Part shown: piece by piece, positions 44,343-54,247 of the stretch | Layout: each line of letters opens with the position of its first letter | Position numbering within the stretch: position 1 is the stretch's first letter | The notes under the pieces: generated by a model | The model's database searches: none | Seen by the model: the letters and a program-made list of their open reading frames with translations, nothing else | What the model was told of the DNA's origin: nothing | Translations under genes and position numbers: made by a program | DNA from: Psychrobacter urativorans | GTDB taxonomy: Bacteria; Pseudomonadota; Gammaproteobacteria; Pseudomonadales; Moraxellaceae | Assembly (NCBI RefSeq): GCF_904846695.1 | Contig: NZ_CAJHBR010000017.1 | Location: 1 to 64,000 of the forward strand | Length of the DNA stretch: 64,000 nt | Direction of reading: 5' to 3'

Positions 44343-45971
44343 ATGACTAATAAGCAACAATCAGAGTCTAATGACCAGAGTAGCGACCAACAACATAAAA
44401 AAGTACCTCGTGTATTAATGATATTAGATGGTTTTGGCCATCGTGAGGACGAGAATGACAACGCTATTGCTGCTGCTCATACTCCTAATCTTGATAGAAT
44501 CTATCAGCAGTATCCCCATGGCCTCATATCAGGCTCAGGTGAGGATGTAGGATTACCAGATGGACAGTTTGGTAATTCAGAAGTTGGTCATATGAATCTG
44601 GGTGCGGGCCGAGTTCTTTATCAGGATTCAACCCGTATTTCAAGCGAGCTTGCTAACCGCGAATTCTATAAAAATGAAGCGCTAGTTGGCGCGGTAAATG
44701 CTGCCAATGAATTAGGGGGTAATGTCCATATTATGGGCTTACTCTCTGATGGGGGCGTGCATGCTCATCAAGACCATATTGAAGGCATGTGCCATTCAGC
44801 TTTAGTTCATGGTGCCAAAAACGTATTTATACATTGTTTTTTAGATGGTCGAGATACGCCGCCTAAATCAGCTGATAAGTATATCAATCGCCTACGTGAA
44901 TATATCAATAAGCTCAATGCGCATTATGAAGGCCGAGTACAGATTGCCAGTATTATTGGTCGCTACTATGCGATGGATCGAGACAATCGCTGGGATCGAG
45001 TCCAAAAAGCTTATGAGCTGTTGACAGAAGGCAAGGCAGATCGCCTGTCAACTCGTGCTGATGGTGCTGTACAAGCTGCTTATAAAGCTCGTGAAACTGA
45101 TGAGTTTGTTAGTCCGACTACGGTTATTGAACATGGCGAGACTCCTTTCACTGTTGAAGATAACGATGCGCTGATATTTATGAATTTCCGTGCAGACCGA
45201 GCGCGTGAATTGGCTCAAGCTTTTGTATTGCCGGATCATGAGTTTTCGGGGTTTGCGCGTCATAAGCGTCCTAAACTTGCCGCTTTTGTAATGCTGACTA
45301 AGTACTCAGATATTCTAGCGGATAACAGTAAGACTAGTATCGCTTATTATCCGACTTCATTAAGTAATACGCTAGGTGAATACTTACAAGATCAAGGCAA
45401 GACGCAGTTGCGTATCGCTGAGACCGAAAAGTATGCGCATGTGACTTTCTTCTTCAGTGGTGGTCAAGAGGCGGAGTTTATCGGTGAAGATCGCATATTG
45501 ATACCATCCCCTGATGTGGCGACCTATGACTTACAACCGCAGATGAATGCCCCAGAAGTCACCGATAAGCTGATAGCGGCCATCGACTCTGGTAAGTACG
45601 ATGTGTTGATTGTGAATTATGCTAATGGTGATATGGTCGGACATACTGGTAACTTTGCTGCGACAGTACAAGCAGTAGAAGCGCTAGATGTCTGCGTAGG
45701 ACGAGTTGAAAAAGCCATTCGTGCTGCCAATGGGGAGATGCTGATCACAGCCGATCATGGCAATTGTGAGCAGATGCAGGACTACGATAGTGGTCAAGTG
45801 CATACTCAGCACACTACTGAACATGTGCCGCTTATCTATATTGGTGCACAAAAATTGCAGGTGCGTAACGGCGGTAGATTGAGTGATGTAGCTCCTACTA
45901 TCCTAGGCCTAATGGATTTAGTCCAACCTGCTGAGATGACTGGTGAGAACCTATTAATTCCAGCAGTTTAA
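44343..45971 (+). CDS. gpmI: 2,3-bisphosphoglycerate-independent phosphoglycerate mutase
   Basis: Manganese-dependent interconversion of 3- and 2-phosphoglycerate in glycolysis. Seen: [19 protein letters not shown] near residue 24 (first metal motif), the phosphoserine site in [17 protein letters not shown] near residue 75, [25 protein letters not shown], and the late metal motifs [11 protein letters not shown] and [10 protein letters not shown]. Length 542 aa is slightly longer than usual because of a polar N-terminus. A terminator follows at 46131-46163. Confidence 0.96.
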   Translation: MTNKQQSESNDQSSDQQHKKVPRVLMILDGFGHREDENDNAIAAAHTPNLDRIYQQYPHGLISGSGEDVGLPDGQFGNSEVGHMNLGAGRVLYQDSTRISSELANREFYKNEALVGAVNAANELGGNVHIMGLLSDGGVHAHQDHIEGMCHSALVHGAKNVFIHCFLDGRDTPPKSADKYINRLREYINKLNAHYEGRVQIASIIGRYYAMDRDNRWDRVQKAYELLTEGKADRLSTRADGAVQAAYKARETDEFVSPTTVIEHGETPFTVEDNDALIFMNFRADRARELAQAFVLPDHEFSGFARHKRPKLAAFVMLTKYSDILADNSKTSIAYYPTSLSNTLGEYLQDQGKTQLRIAETEKYAHVTFFFSGGQEAEFIGEDRILIPSPDVATYDLQPQMNAPEVTDKLIAAIDSGKYDVLIVNYANGDMVGHTGNFAATVQAVEALDVCVGRVEKAIRAANGEMLITADHGNCEQMQDYDSGQVHTQHTTEHVPLIYIGAQKLQVRNGGRLSDVAPTILGLMDLVQPAEMTGENLLIPAV

Positions 45972-46130
45972 TATTGATTAACGGTTACTAGATTTTAGGG
46001 CTTTGTGAACTCTGCTAGCCCTTTTAACTTTGATTGCTATAACCTCTTTAATTGCTGTAACAGCTACTAGATTTTATCTAGTGCTAATAGACAATAGCCA
46101 TTAGGGTGTAGCAATGCGTCATGTATAGAA

Positions 46131-46163
46131 AAAAAGCGAGGATAAGCATTATCTTCGCTTTTT
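46131..46163 (+). terminator. gpmI terminator
   Basis: AAAAAGCGAGGATAA and TTATCTTCGCTTTTT arms (15 bp, one wobble) with a 3-base loop. Confidence 0.85.
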
Positions 46164-46275
46164 GCTTTGCGCTTTTCAATCTTTGCTAATGATACTCATT
46201 GTGCTTGCAATAATGATATAGAGTGAGGGTTAAGGTTAATGCTATCTTATCTTTGTTTGACTAGTATTTGTTCTG

Positions 46276-46350
46276 CAGTATTCAGTATTCAGTATTCAGT
46301 ATTCAGTATTCAGTATTCAGTATTCAGTATTCAGTATTCAGTATTCAGTA
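46276..46350. repeat. 7-bp simple sequence repeat upstream of the S41 protease gene
   Basis: Ten perfect tandem copies of CAGTATT plus five bases of an eleventh, ending 50 bases before the start codon. An in-frame stop directly before the ATG shows the array is outside the coding frame, so it lies in the promoter/leader. Confidence 0.95.
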
Positions 46351-46400
46351 GTTATCGATTATTGCGCTAGTAATTATTTTATGGGTTTTTATTATTTTAG

Positions 46401-47897
46401 ATGAGTCAATTTATGGGTTTATATGCTTGTGAACAGTCAAAAATAGCTACTGGCTCTAGGACGGTACTACTAAGCTACTTATTTAGTGCCTGTTGCGCCT
46501 TCAGTGTAGTACAAACTGCAACAGCTGCACCATTAACTACTGTTAAGACTACTAATCCTACTGCCAGCTTGCAGCTTATAGACTTGCAAGGGGATGAAAA
46601 CGAGGTGTCAGCAGATAATGGAATGGATACTCTAGAAGATGATGACAGTGGCATAAATACTAGCGATAAAACTGGGGGTTGGCTAGAAGGCGAACGCGCA
46701 GACAGTAACCCTCTAGTGGACAGTACTGACTACACTGAATCGATAAATACGGATATCCCAGTTGAAGTCGATCAGGTCTCTTTGAATGCAATCTCCCCTC
46801 AAACGCTGAAGACTTTTGTAGCTTTAGTGGATTTAGTACGCCGTGACTATGTGGATCCGGTGAACGATGAAGAGCTATTTGAGAACGCAATGAGCGGTAT
46901 GTTGACTAAACTTGATAGTCATGCTGAGTTTTTGGATGCTGAAGCTTATGAGAATCTGCGGGCTTTTACCGAAGGTGATGTCGGTGATATCGGGGTAAAG
47001 GTTAGTTATAAAGCGGAAGAAGGATATTGGGTAGTCGTTGAAGTAGCGGATGATTCACCAGCGGATAAAAAAGGTATTACAGTAGGTGATTACATTCATC
47101 AGATCGATGAATTTAAGTTGGATGAAGACAAGCAAACTAACGATATCGTGCAGCTACTATCAGGTGTTGCTGGGACTCAAGTTGACATAGTAATATCGAA
47201 AGCAGGTCGTCGCAAACGCACTATCACCCTACAGCGTAATAACAATCATCCACAAGCTATAGAGACGCGCTTAGTCGATGGCATAGCTATTATAAAGCTA
47301 CCTACTTTCCAAAATAACAGTCGTGAAAAAGTCTTACAAAGCTTGACCAGTTTGGATGCACCCGTATCAGGTATTCTATTAGATCTACGCGACAATCCGG
47401 GTGGGGTTCTGACTTCAGCGGTGCAGATTGCCAGCCTGTTTATGGATAACAGCGATATCGTGCAAATAAAAAGCCGTGAAAGCGCATTACGTACTTTATC
47501 TACTCGCGGTAGTGCTTTATTTAAGCCTTTACCGGTCGTAGTGCTACAGAATCGTTATTCAGCTTCAGCAGCTGAAGTATTGGCCAGTAGTCTGCAAAGC
47601 CAAAGGCGCGCTATGATTGTCGGCGAAGTCAGCTACGGTAAGGGTTCAGTACAGTCCGTTATACCGCTTAACAATGAACAAGCAGTAAAATTAACCGTTG
47701 CTCATTATCTGACTGCGACTGGTGAAAAAATAGATGGTATCGGTGTACAGCCTGACGTTACTTTATCGGGTAGTGAGAGCAGCTGGGAGCAACAAGCGCT
47801 GGATTTATTACGTCAACAAGTGAAGACATCAGGTATTCGCTTTGTGCAGCAAAGCCCAATCGTTGATAGTGAGATTAAGCCAAAGGTTGCAGAGTAA
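46401..47897 (+). CDS. ctpA: S41 family carboxy-terminal processing protease
   Basis: Periplasmic serine protease with a Ser-Lys dyad that trims C-termini of envelope proteins. Seen: a signal peptide ending near ATAA (about residue 48), an acidic Asp/Asn-rich linker to about residue 118, the S41 N-terminal helix VRRDYVDPVNDEELFENAMSGML, and a PDZ domain (GDIGVKVSYKAEEG..DYIHQIDE). The protease core has ILLDLRDNPGGVL, catalytic Ser in NRYSASAAEVLAS and Lys in SYGKGSVQ. Length 498 aa. The ribosome site is weak. It converges with pilR with no clear terminator between them. Confidence 0.92.
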   Translation: MSQFMGLYACEQSKIATGSRTVLLSYLFSACCAFSVVQTATAAPLTTVKTTNPTASLQLIDLQGDENEVSADNGMDTLEDDDSGINTSDKTGGWLEGERADSNPLVDSTDYTESINTDIPVEVDQVSLNAISPQTLKTFVALVDLVRRDYVDPVNDEELFENAMSGMLTKLDSHAEFLDAEAYENLRAFTEGDVGDIGVKVSYKAEEGYWVVVEVADDSPADKKGITVGDYIHQIDEFKLDEDKQTNDIVQLLSGVAGTQVDIVISKAGRRKRTITLQRNNNHPQAIETRLVDGIAIIKLPTFQNNSREKVLQSLTSLDAPVSGILLDLRDNPGGVLTSAVQIASLFMDNSDIVQIKSRESALRTLSTRGSALFKPLPVVVLQNRYSASAAEVLASSLQSQRRAMIVGEVSYGKGSVQSVIPLNNEQAVKLTVAHYLTATGEKIDGIGVQPDVTLSGSESSWEQQALDLLRQQVKTSGIRFVQQSPIVDSEIKPKVAE

Positions 47898-47954
47898 ATT
47901 ATTCTAACAGTAACGGTTTAATATCCTCTAAGGTTAATAATCAACAACGCTCTA

Positions 47955-49673
47955 CTATTCATCATCAATCTCTAGCTTTTTCATCCGGTAACGCAAGGAG
48001 CGAAAGCTAGTACCTAATAATTCAGCAGCTTGGGTTTTATTACCCTCGGTTTGTTTGAGGGCGGCGATGATTAGACGCTTTTCCTGCTCCTGCAGATAGG
48101 TTTCTAAGCCGCTTGCAGGCAACTGTACAGTATCACCAGCACTGGGGGTGGAAGGCGTTGATTGCGGGCTAGTTGCTGCACTGGCCGACTCTCCAGAGCT
48201 GGCAAGCGTTTGAGCATTATTAATAGCCTTATTATGTTGCATAGGGGCGGGGTTGCTGACAAGGGTAGTGTTATTTGACGAGCTAATAGCAGTAGGATAA
48301 GTTTGGCTACTAACCCGATAAGGATGTAGATTGGTAGTAGTAGACTGAGCACTGTTATTTTTTATTGTATTTGCATTATTTTCTGAACCGTAGCTATCGT
48401 CAGCAACTTGAGCAACTTGAGCAACTTGAGCAACTTGAGCAACTTGAGCAACTTGAGCAACTTGAGCAACTTGAGCAACTTGAGCAACTGGCATTGGTTC
48501 AGTAGCGTCTACTAGTCCTAAGTGGGTAACATCGATAACATCAGTCTCTGATAAAGTAATCGCTCTTTCGAGGACATTGCGCAGCTCACGTACGTTACCA
48601 GCAAACGCATGCTGTTGTAGACGTTGATAAGCACTAGCACTCAATTGTGGTGTAGACGACAATTGCCATTCTTTAGCAATCAAAGCCAAAAAATACTGAG
48701 CTAAAGCTGGAATGTCATCACGACGCTCATTGAGTGCTGGTAGCGTTAATTCAATCACATTAATACGATAGTATAAATCTTGACGAAAATCGCTGTCCTG
48801 TACTAATTGGCTCAAATCTTTATGAGTGGCTGAGAGAATGCGGATATCTACTGGCACCTCCTTAGTATCACCAATAGCTCGTACAGTCTTTTCTTGAATA
48901 GCCCGTAATAGCTTGACTTGCATAGGTAAGGGTAAGTCTGCGACTTCATCTAAAAATAAAGTCCCACCATTGGCTTGTTGAAACAGACCTAACTTATCGG
49001 CTACCGCCCCAGTAAAGCTGCCTTTTTTGTGACCAAAAAACTCTGATTCCATTAGCTCTGAGGGTATTGCGCCACAATTCACTGGCACAAAACTGCCATC
49101 ACGGCGTGGGCTCAAGTCATGGATTAGCCTAGCTACTACTTCTTTTCCTGTGCCTGAGGCACCTGATAAGAACACTGGAGCTTGTGAACGCGCTAGCTTT
49201 AGGATAGTTTTTTTGAGGCTTTGCATCACGGCTGCATTACCAATCAATCGGCTATCTAATAGCTGCTGTTCAGGACTTTGAGTGCTGGATGTTTGATCAT
49301 CAGTGTCTTGACGTACTACTTTTAGAGCATTTTCGACTAATTGACGCAGACGAGGCAGCTCAAGCGGCTTATTAACGAAATCAAAAGCGCCGAGCTTGAG
49401 TGCTTCGATGGCTAAATCCATACTACCAAAGGCAGTGATCACCGCTACTGGTGTAGGGGAGCTATTACTGATTTGTCTGACTAACTCTAGTCCTGAGCCA
49501 TCGGGAAGTTTAAGATCAGTCAAGCAAAAGTCGTATTGGTTTTTTTCCCAAAAGAGCTGAGCCTGCGCTAAAGTATAAGCAACATCGCACTTGATACCCA
49601 TTTTAGTCAAAGTGATCTGCATCAATCGGCATAGGTCCATTTCATCATCAACGACTAACGCAGTTGCTGTCAT
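47955..49673 (-). CDS. pilR: Sigma54-dependent response regulator PilR
   Basis: NtrC-family activator of type IV pilus genes (in Pseudomonas it activates pilA with RpoN). Seen: a receiver domain with phosphoacceptor Asp53 in CLTDLKLPDGSG, a sigma54-interaction AAA+ domain with Walker A SGASGTGKEVVARLI, the GSFTGA sigma54 loop (Ser variant of GAFTGA) and Walker B GTLFLDEVADLPL. A C-terminal Fis-type helix-turn-helix reads GNKTQAAELLGTSFRSLRYRM. At 572 aa it is about 110-120 residues longer than usual. The extra is a Ser/Thr/Asn-rich linker (about residues 385-520) containing a (VAQ)n repeat. It lies 147 bases after pilS. Confidence 0.93.
   Translation of the reverse strand: MTATALVVDDEMDLCRLMQITLTKMGIKCDVAYTLAQAQLFWEKNQYDFCLTDLKLPDGSGLELVRQISNSSPTPVAVITAFGSMDLAIEALKLGAFDFVNKPLELPRLRQLVENALKVVRQDTDDQTSSTQSPEQQLLDSRLIGNAAVMQSLKKTILKLARSQAPVFLSGASGTGKEVVARLIHDLSPRRDGSFVPVNCGAIPSELMESEFFGHKKGSFTGAVADKLGLFQQANGGTLFLDEVADLPLPMQVKLLRAIQEKTVRAIGDTKEVPVDIRILSATHKDLSQLVQDSDFRQDLYYRINVIELTLPALNERRDDIPALAQYFLALIAKEWQLSSTPQLSASAYQRLQQHAFAGNVRELRNVLERAITLSETDVIDVTHLGLVDATEPMPVAQVAQVAQVAQVAQVAQVAQVAQVAQVADDSYGSENNANTIKNNSAQSTTTNLHPYRVSSQTYPTAISSSNNTTLVSNPAPMQHNKAINNAQTLASSGESASAATSPQSTPSTPSAGDTVQLPASGLETYLQEQEKRLIIAALKQTEGNKTQAAELLGTSFRSLRYRMKKLEIDDE
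48403..48489 (-). repeat. 9-bp in-frame tandem repeat in pilR
   Basis: Nine perfect copies plus a partial copy of a 9-base unit (GCAACTTGA on the + strand), encoding Val-Ala-Gln repeats between the AAA+ domain and the DNA-binding domain, about residues 395-424. The unit is a multiple of three, so changes keep the frame. Confidence 0.95.
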
Positions 49674-49820
49674 ATATAACCTCGTTTATTCAAAAGTACT
49701 AAAGATTGTCAATTTTTTAATAATTATGCTCGCCAGTAGTAAGCAGTTTTTATTTAGCATTTGCCACCTATATAGTTATGTTTTAGGGGGTGACGATGCC
49801 GATCAATAGCGCTTAGATGT

Positions 49821-51656
49821 TTATGCTTTAAAGTTTTTAATAGGCTCGATAGAGGAAGCCACAGCTGGGATTACTAAGCGAAAGCAAGTTTTTGCGTGTT
49901 CTGGCACGTAGGAGAGCTGAGCATGATTGGCCTCACTAAACGCTTGTGATAAATATAGCCCTAAACCCGTACCTATTCTATCAGTAGTAAAAAAGGGTTC
50001 GAATAAGTGCTCGAAATTCTCACTAGCCACCCCATCACCAGCATCTAAAATGTCAATTATAACATCGTTCTGTAGGCCGTAAATTTCCACTTCTACATAA
50101 GCGTGAGAATGAGCGTAGCTGCTGTAACGCAAACCATTGTTAATCAAGTTAATCAATACTTGCTCCAACTGATGAGTATCAAACTGGATAATAAGCTGGG
50201 TGTGGATACGCAAAAATACATCGTGACTATAAAAATGGTTATTTACAAATAGGGGCATCCAACTAGCAATTTCTATCAGTTGCTGATGAGGTTGTTGCTG
50301 TCGTGACAGCTTTAACACATCTTCAATAATACGGTTAACCCTTTTAGTCTGCGCAAATATTATCTTATATAATTCATGATTGGCTTCTAGGTCGACAGCT
50401 GAGGGCGATGCTAACCGCTGGTTATTACTGTTGCTATAAATGTCGTTATTATCGTTAGTAATAGCCTGCGCATTAATGTCTTCCATTAGTAGCTGGCTGG
50501 CTTGGGAAATAGCTGCTAAAGGATTACGTATCTCGTGAGCGATACTGGCGGTCAATTGACCTAATGAGGCCAGCTTTAACTGTTGAGCACTAGTCTGTTC
50601 ACGGCGTAAATCTTCGAGCAGTACCAGCTGACTGGCATCTTTTAGAGGAATAATTTGGATACGTAATTTTTTGATAGTCGAACTTCCCACTATCTTAGGC
50701 AGCTCGTATATAAAAGTACGTGATTGATTAGTAGCCAAAGTCAGATAGCTCTCAATCAAAGAGTTATGCTGCTTAACTAGCTTTTTTTGAAAGGTAATCA
50801 ACGGGTTAGGATTATTTTTACCATCACCTTTACTGAGGATATCACTATTCTTGGCAGTTTCTTGGCTGCGCGTAGCTTTGTTAGTAGGGCCAGAATCACT
50901 AGCCGCTACTACTTCAGGTTCTATACCTAATAGTTGATAAGCGGCGCAATTGGCCAAAACCACGTAGCGCTTATCGACTACTATCATACCGTTTATCATT
51001 TGACTGATAACTTCTTGGTTAATAGTGTTAAGTCGCGCCACTTCGTGTGTTTGCCGTAATGCCATCCCTTCGGCATTTACCAAGCGCTGAGACACTGACC
51101 AACTCAAGAATCCTACGGCTAAAAAGCTGGCAGATATCAGTAAGGCATCGCCTAGATTGACTAAGCTCATACTGTTAGCTATGGCATAAAAGAACTGCTG
51201 ATAGATAACAAAAATAACAGCCAACAAGGTGACAATCAAGGCTTGGGTACTATTAAGTAGCAAAAAGCTAGCAGCTACCACCACCATATATAGCATAGTT
51301 AATTGCAGATCTGCTGCGCCATTGGCATACAATAATAAGCTTAAAATGATGATATCTAATACTAAGCCGAATAAAAGCTGTTGACGTGGCTTATGAGTCA
51401 CGACTAAAAATAGCCCAAATAAAATAAGGCTGAGCAGCACATAAAAGCTGAGGGCAGTCTGCTGTAGTAGGCTAGGAAGCACTAAGCCATTATTTACTTT
51501 ACTAGTGATATAGACCATCAGCATCAAAAACACACTGACAGCAAGTCGATAGCTATTGTAGATAATACCTAAGCGTCGCAACGGTGCCGATGGTAGCGTC
51601 TCGGCTTGTTGAAAATAAGCATTAATGGCAGTCATGACGCTAGAGGAAAGTTTCAT
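49821..51656 (-). CDS. pilS: Sensor histidine kinase PilS
   Basis: Membrane histidine kinase partner of PilR. Seen: six N-terminal transmembrane segments (about residues 30-195), a PAS-like region with EVISQMINGMIVVDKRYVVLANCAAYQLLG near residue 215, and the HisKA phosphoacceptor His374 in SIAHEIRNPLAAI. The ATPase domain carries LINNGLRYS (N box), DILDAGDGVA (G1) and TDRIGTGLGLYLS (G2). It is longer than usual (611 aa) with Asn/Ser-rich inserts near residues 260-290 and 400-420. pilA is not in the window. Confidence 0.93.
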   Translation of the reverse strand: MKLSSSVMTAINAYFQQAETLPSAPLRRLGIIYNSYRLAVSVFLMLMVYITSKVNNGLVLPSLLQQTALSFYVLLSLILFGLFLVVTHKPRQQLLFGLVLDIIILSLLLYANGAADLQLTMLYMVVVAASFLLLNSTQALIVTLLAVIFVIYQQFFYAIANSMSLVNLGDALLISASFLAVGFLSWSVSQRLVNAEGMALRQTHEVARLNTINQEVISQMINGMIVVDKRYVVLANCAAYQLLGIEPEVVAASDSGPTNKATRSQETAKNSDILSKGDGKNNPNPLITFQKKLVKQHNSLIESYLTLATNQSRTFIYELPKIVGSSTIKKLRIQIIPLKDASQLVLLEDLRREQTSAQQLKLASLGQLTASIAHEIRNPLAAISQASQLLMEDINAQAITNDNNDIYSNSNNQRLASPSAVDLEANHELYKIIFAQTKRVNRIIEDVLKLSRQQQPHQQLIEIASWMPLFVNNHFYSHDVFLRIHTQLIIQFDTHQLEQVLINLINNGLRYSSYAHSHAYVEVEIYGLQNDVIIDILDAGDGVASENFEHLFEPFFTTDRIGTGLGLYLSQAFSEANHAQLSYVPEHAKTCFRLVIPAVASSIEPIKNFKA

Positions 51657-51938
51657 AAGAGTGCCAAAGTATTAGGGTCCATTGATCATTCACAAGTAAA
51701 TACTGCTGTGGTCGACTACTTAACAGACCCAAAAACAAGACTTAAAACCAATAGCGCCTAACCCGTCTTATGTATCTATTTATGGCCCTACTTATAGCCC
51801 TACTTATAGCCCCGCGAGTTATCAGCTTTTGGGTTATCGACTTCCTAGACCTTACCATAACTCATTAACCATTAACCATGGGCTATGGCTTAATAAGCCG
51901 ATGCAATAACCACATTGCACAGCCGCCTATTGTCTGCT
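51657..51938. other. Intergenic region between gacA-like and pilS genes
   Basis: About 280 bases with no gene supported. Two tandem copies of GCCCTACTTATA (about 51784-51810) are visible. It must hold the pilS promoter. Confidence 0.35.
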
Positions 51939-52574
51939 CTATGGTTTGATCAGCCCATGCCGAATAGCCATATGAGTCAATTTGACATCGCTATCAACGC
52001 CTACTTTTTCGTAAATACGATAGCGGTAAGTGTTAATAGTTTTAACGCTTACAAATAATTGATCAGCAATCTGCTGTGGGCTTTGACAGTTGACTACCAT
52101 CATAGCGACTTGCTTCTCACGATCACTTAGTAAATCAAACGGTGAGGCTGCATTATCTGATAACAACACTTCTGCTAACTGTTCTGCTACATCATGACTG
52201 AAGTAGCGCCCCCCTTGATACAGCTTTTTGATAGCACGTATCATTTCATCCAGCGGAGTACCTTTAGTGATATAACCATTAACCCCAGCTTTGAGTAACA
52301 TAGAAGGATAAGGCTGGGTGGCCATACTGCTCACCGCTAATATCTTAATACCCATATTTAATTGTACTAAGCGTTTGGTAGCTTCAACGCCGCCAATATT
52401 GGGCATATTGACATCCAGTAGCACCACATCAGGGCTAAGTTGTTTGGCCATTTTTATCGCCATGTCACCGCTGTCAGCTTCGCCGATTACCTCGATATCT
52501 ATACTGTCAGATAGCATACGACTGATGCCCATACGTACTAAATCGTGGTCATCTACTACTAATACTCTAATCAT
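51939..52574 (-). CDS. gacA: GacA/UvrY-type response regulator
   Basis: LuxR-type (NarL/FixJ) response regulator, in gamma-proteobacteria the GacS/BarA partner controlling Csr/Rsm small RNAs. Seen: a receiver domain with Asp54 in VVLLDVNMPNIGG, Lys in GYITKGTPLDE, and a C-terminal helix-turn-helix LSDREKQVAMMVVNCQSPQQIADQLFVSVKTINTYRYRIYEKV. Length 211 aa equals UvrY/GacA. uvrC, often adjacent in other species, is absent. No csrB-like RNA was recognised nearby. Name by sequence resemblance. Confidence 0.88.
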   Translation of the reverse strand: MIRVLVVDDHDLVRMGISRMLSDSIDIEVIGEADSGDMAIKMAKQLSPDVVLLDVNMPNIGGVEATKRLVQLNMGIKILAVSSMATQPYPSMLLKAGVNGYITKGTPLDEMIRAIKKLYQGGRYFSHDVAEQLAEVLLSDNAASPFDLLSDREKQVAMMVVNCQSPQQIADQLFVSVKTINTYRYRIYEKVGVDSDVKLTHMAIRHGLIKP

Positions 52575-52994
52575 AGTTATACTCTTTACTGTCTAAGAAA
52601 ATGCACGGTTGGCAAATGAGCTTAGAGCATGTTGAAAATAGCAAAAAATGTAAATCATTGACTATATTGCAATTTTTGCAGCTAAAATTGCTAATTATTG
52701 CTCGAATGTTAATAAATATTGCTGGCATCTAAAGAAAATGTAGTAGATTTTAACAAAATCCATAAAAAATCCATCAAGTCGCTTCATAGGATTAAACTTA
52801 AATGTAAAGCATGATACACTAAAAGTACAAAAGCTCTATATCAGCATACTCTATATCATTGTGAGTAACTATAAATGGATTTATTGTCTTTATCTAGAGG
52901 TACAGACAATCGATAATAAGCTCTTTATAGTGACTACGCATACTAATTACGCTATGGTTTTATGACTAGAGTGTTACCCATCCTCGGAGGAAAA
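52575..52994. other. Intergenic region between gacA-like and pbpG genes
   Basis: About 420 AT-rich bases between divergent genes, no gene supported. A possible extended -10 (TGATACACT, 52812-52820) points toward pbpG. Two copies of CTCTATATCA occur near 52835 and 52849. The pbpG ribosome site GGAGG is at 52986-52990. Confidence 0.4.
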
Positions 52995-54077
52995 ATGACA
53001 AATTTACCATTAACCAAACAGCAACTATTGGTTGCTATGATAACGTTGAGTTTGGGCAGTGCTGCACAAGCGGCATTAACCATTAATGGTTCTGAGTCTA
53101 GTGCACGTGTAAGTTGGGGTGGGGCTGATAGCTTGTCAGAAGCACGCAATATCATGTCTAACTCAAACAGCGGTTCTGCCATCAAAAAAGTCGATAACGG
53201 CTATGGCACTACTAACATAACTAATGCTAATAGTAGCAATAGCAACTACAGTAGTAGCAGCAACAGTAATACTTATAACACCACTTATCGTGGCAGTTTT
53301 GGCAGTAGTGATATGTTGCCAATCAGTACTGATTCGCGCAGCGTAGCAGTAATCGATGCCGAAACTGGTGAATCTATCTATGAAAAAAATGCTAATACGG
53401 CTCACCCTATGGCCAGTATTACTAAAGTCATGACCGCTATGGTAGTGTTAGATGCCGGCTTAGATATGCGTGAGGAAATAACCCTTGACGCTGAGGATTT
53501 TATTGGGCCTAAGCGTGCCAGCTCTAACCTTAAAGCAGGTGATCGTCTAAACCGTGCTGAAATGTTACTGATGGCCTTGATGAAATCAGAGAACCCAGCG
53601 GCTAAAAGCCTATCGCGTAATTATCCGGGTGGTTATAATGCTTTTATTCGGGCAATGAACCGTAAAGCAGAAGAGTTAGGCATGAGTACGGCGTACTTTG
53701 GTGATCCAACCGGCTTAGATAAGCGTAATGTTGCCTCATCAAACGACTTAGTAAAAATGGTTCGTGCTGCTGGTAATTATGACGTTATTCGCCGCTTTAC
53801 TACCACTAAAAGCTATGAATTCTATGTCTCTAACAGTAGAAGCGGTAATCGTACTTACTCAGCCAATAACACTAGTAGTCTAGTACGCTCAGGGGATTAC
53901 CCAATTGGTATCTCTAAAACAGGTTTCATCAATGAAGCAGGCCGCTGTGTAGTAATGGAAACCCGAGTGAATAACCGCCCAGCTATCATTGTGATCTTGG
54001 GCGCTAGTAGCTCAGCTACACGCTGGGGCGATGCCAAAAACATTTTAAACAGCTTAGCCTCTCGTCGCACCGTATAA
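52995..54077 (+). CDS. pbpG: D-alanyl-D-alanine endopeptidase (PBP7-like)
   Basis: Periplasmic S11 serine peptidase that cuts peptidoglycan cross-links. Seen: a signal peptide ending in GSAAQA, a Ser/Asn-rich linker of about 80 residues, then SxxK as Ser141-Lys144 in MASITKVM, SEN in MKSENPAAKSL, and KTG in ISKTGFINEAG. No C-terminal amphipathic anchor as in DacA follows the catalytic domain, favouring PbpG. The ATG at 52995 is chosen because GGAGG lies 4 bases upstream and the signal peptide then starts correctly. A terminator follows. Confidence 0.9.
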   Translation: MTNLPLTKQQLLVAMITLSLGSAAQAALTINGSESSARVSWGGADSLSEARNIMSNSNSGSAIKKVDNGYGTTNITNANSSNSNYSSSSNSNTYNTTYRGSFGSSDMLPISTDSRSVAVIDAETGESIYEKNANTAHPMASITKVMTAMVVLDAGLDMREEITLDAEDFIGPKRASSNLKAGDRLNRAEMLLMALMKSENPAAKSLSRNYPGGYNAFIRAMNRKAEELGMSTAYFGDPTGLDKRNVASSNDLVKMVRAAGNYDVIRRFTTTKSYEFYVSNSRSGNRTYSANNTSSLVRSGDYPIGISKTGFINEAGRCVVMETRVNNRPAIIVILGASSSATRWGDAKNILNSLASRRTV

Positions 54078-54156
54078 CTGACCAATCACAACGGGTGCCG
54101 TTTAAAAAGGTACGCTTCAAAAAAACATCCCATTTAAACAAGTACCTGTATTATCT

Positions 54157-54192
54157 AAAAAGGCGGTTATACTCTATAACGGCCTTTTTTTT
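54157..54192 (+). terminator. pbpG terminator
   Basis: AAAAGGC-G-GTTAT pairs with ATAAC-G-GCCTTTT (one G-G mismatch) around a 5-base loop, with a T8 tail. Confidence 0.8.
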
Positions 54193-54247
54193 GTTTTAAA
54201 TTTTTCCGAATTTAGCACAATAATATGATTAGGATAGACACATAGTG

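Noticed and set aside
48403..48489. CRISPR-like array
   Set aside because: Units are 9 bp and contiguous without spacers, and in frame with pilR; a microsatellite.
54078..54244. TPP riboswitch upstream of thiE
   Set aside because: No CUGAGA-type THI-box core is present, and most of the gap is the pbpG terminator.
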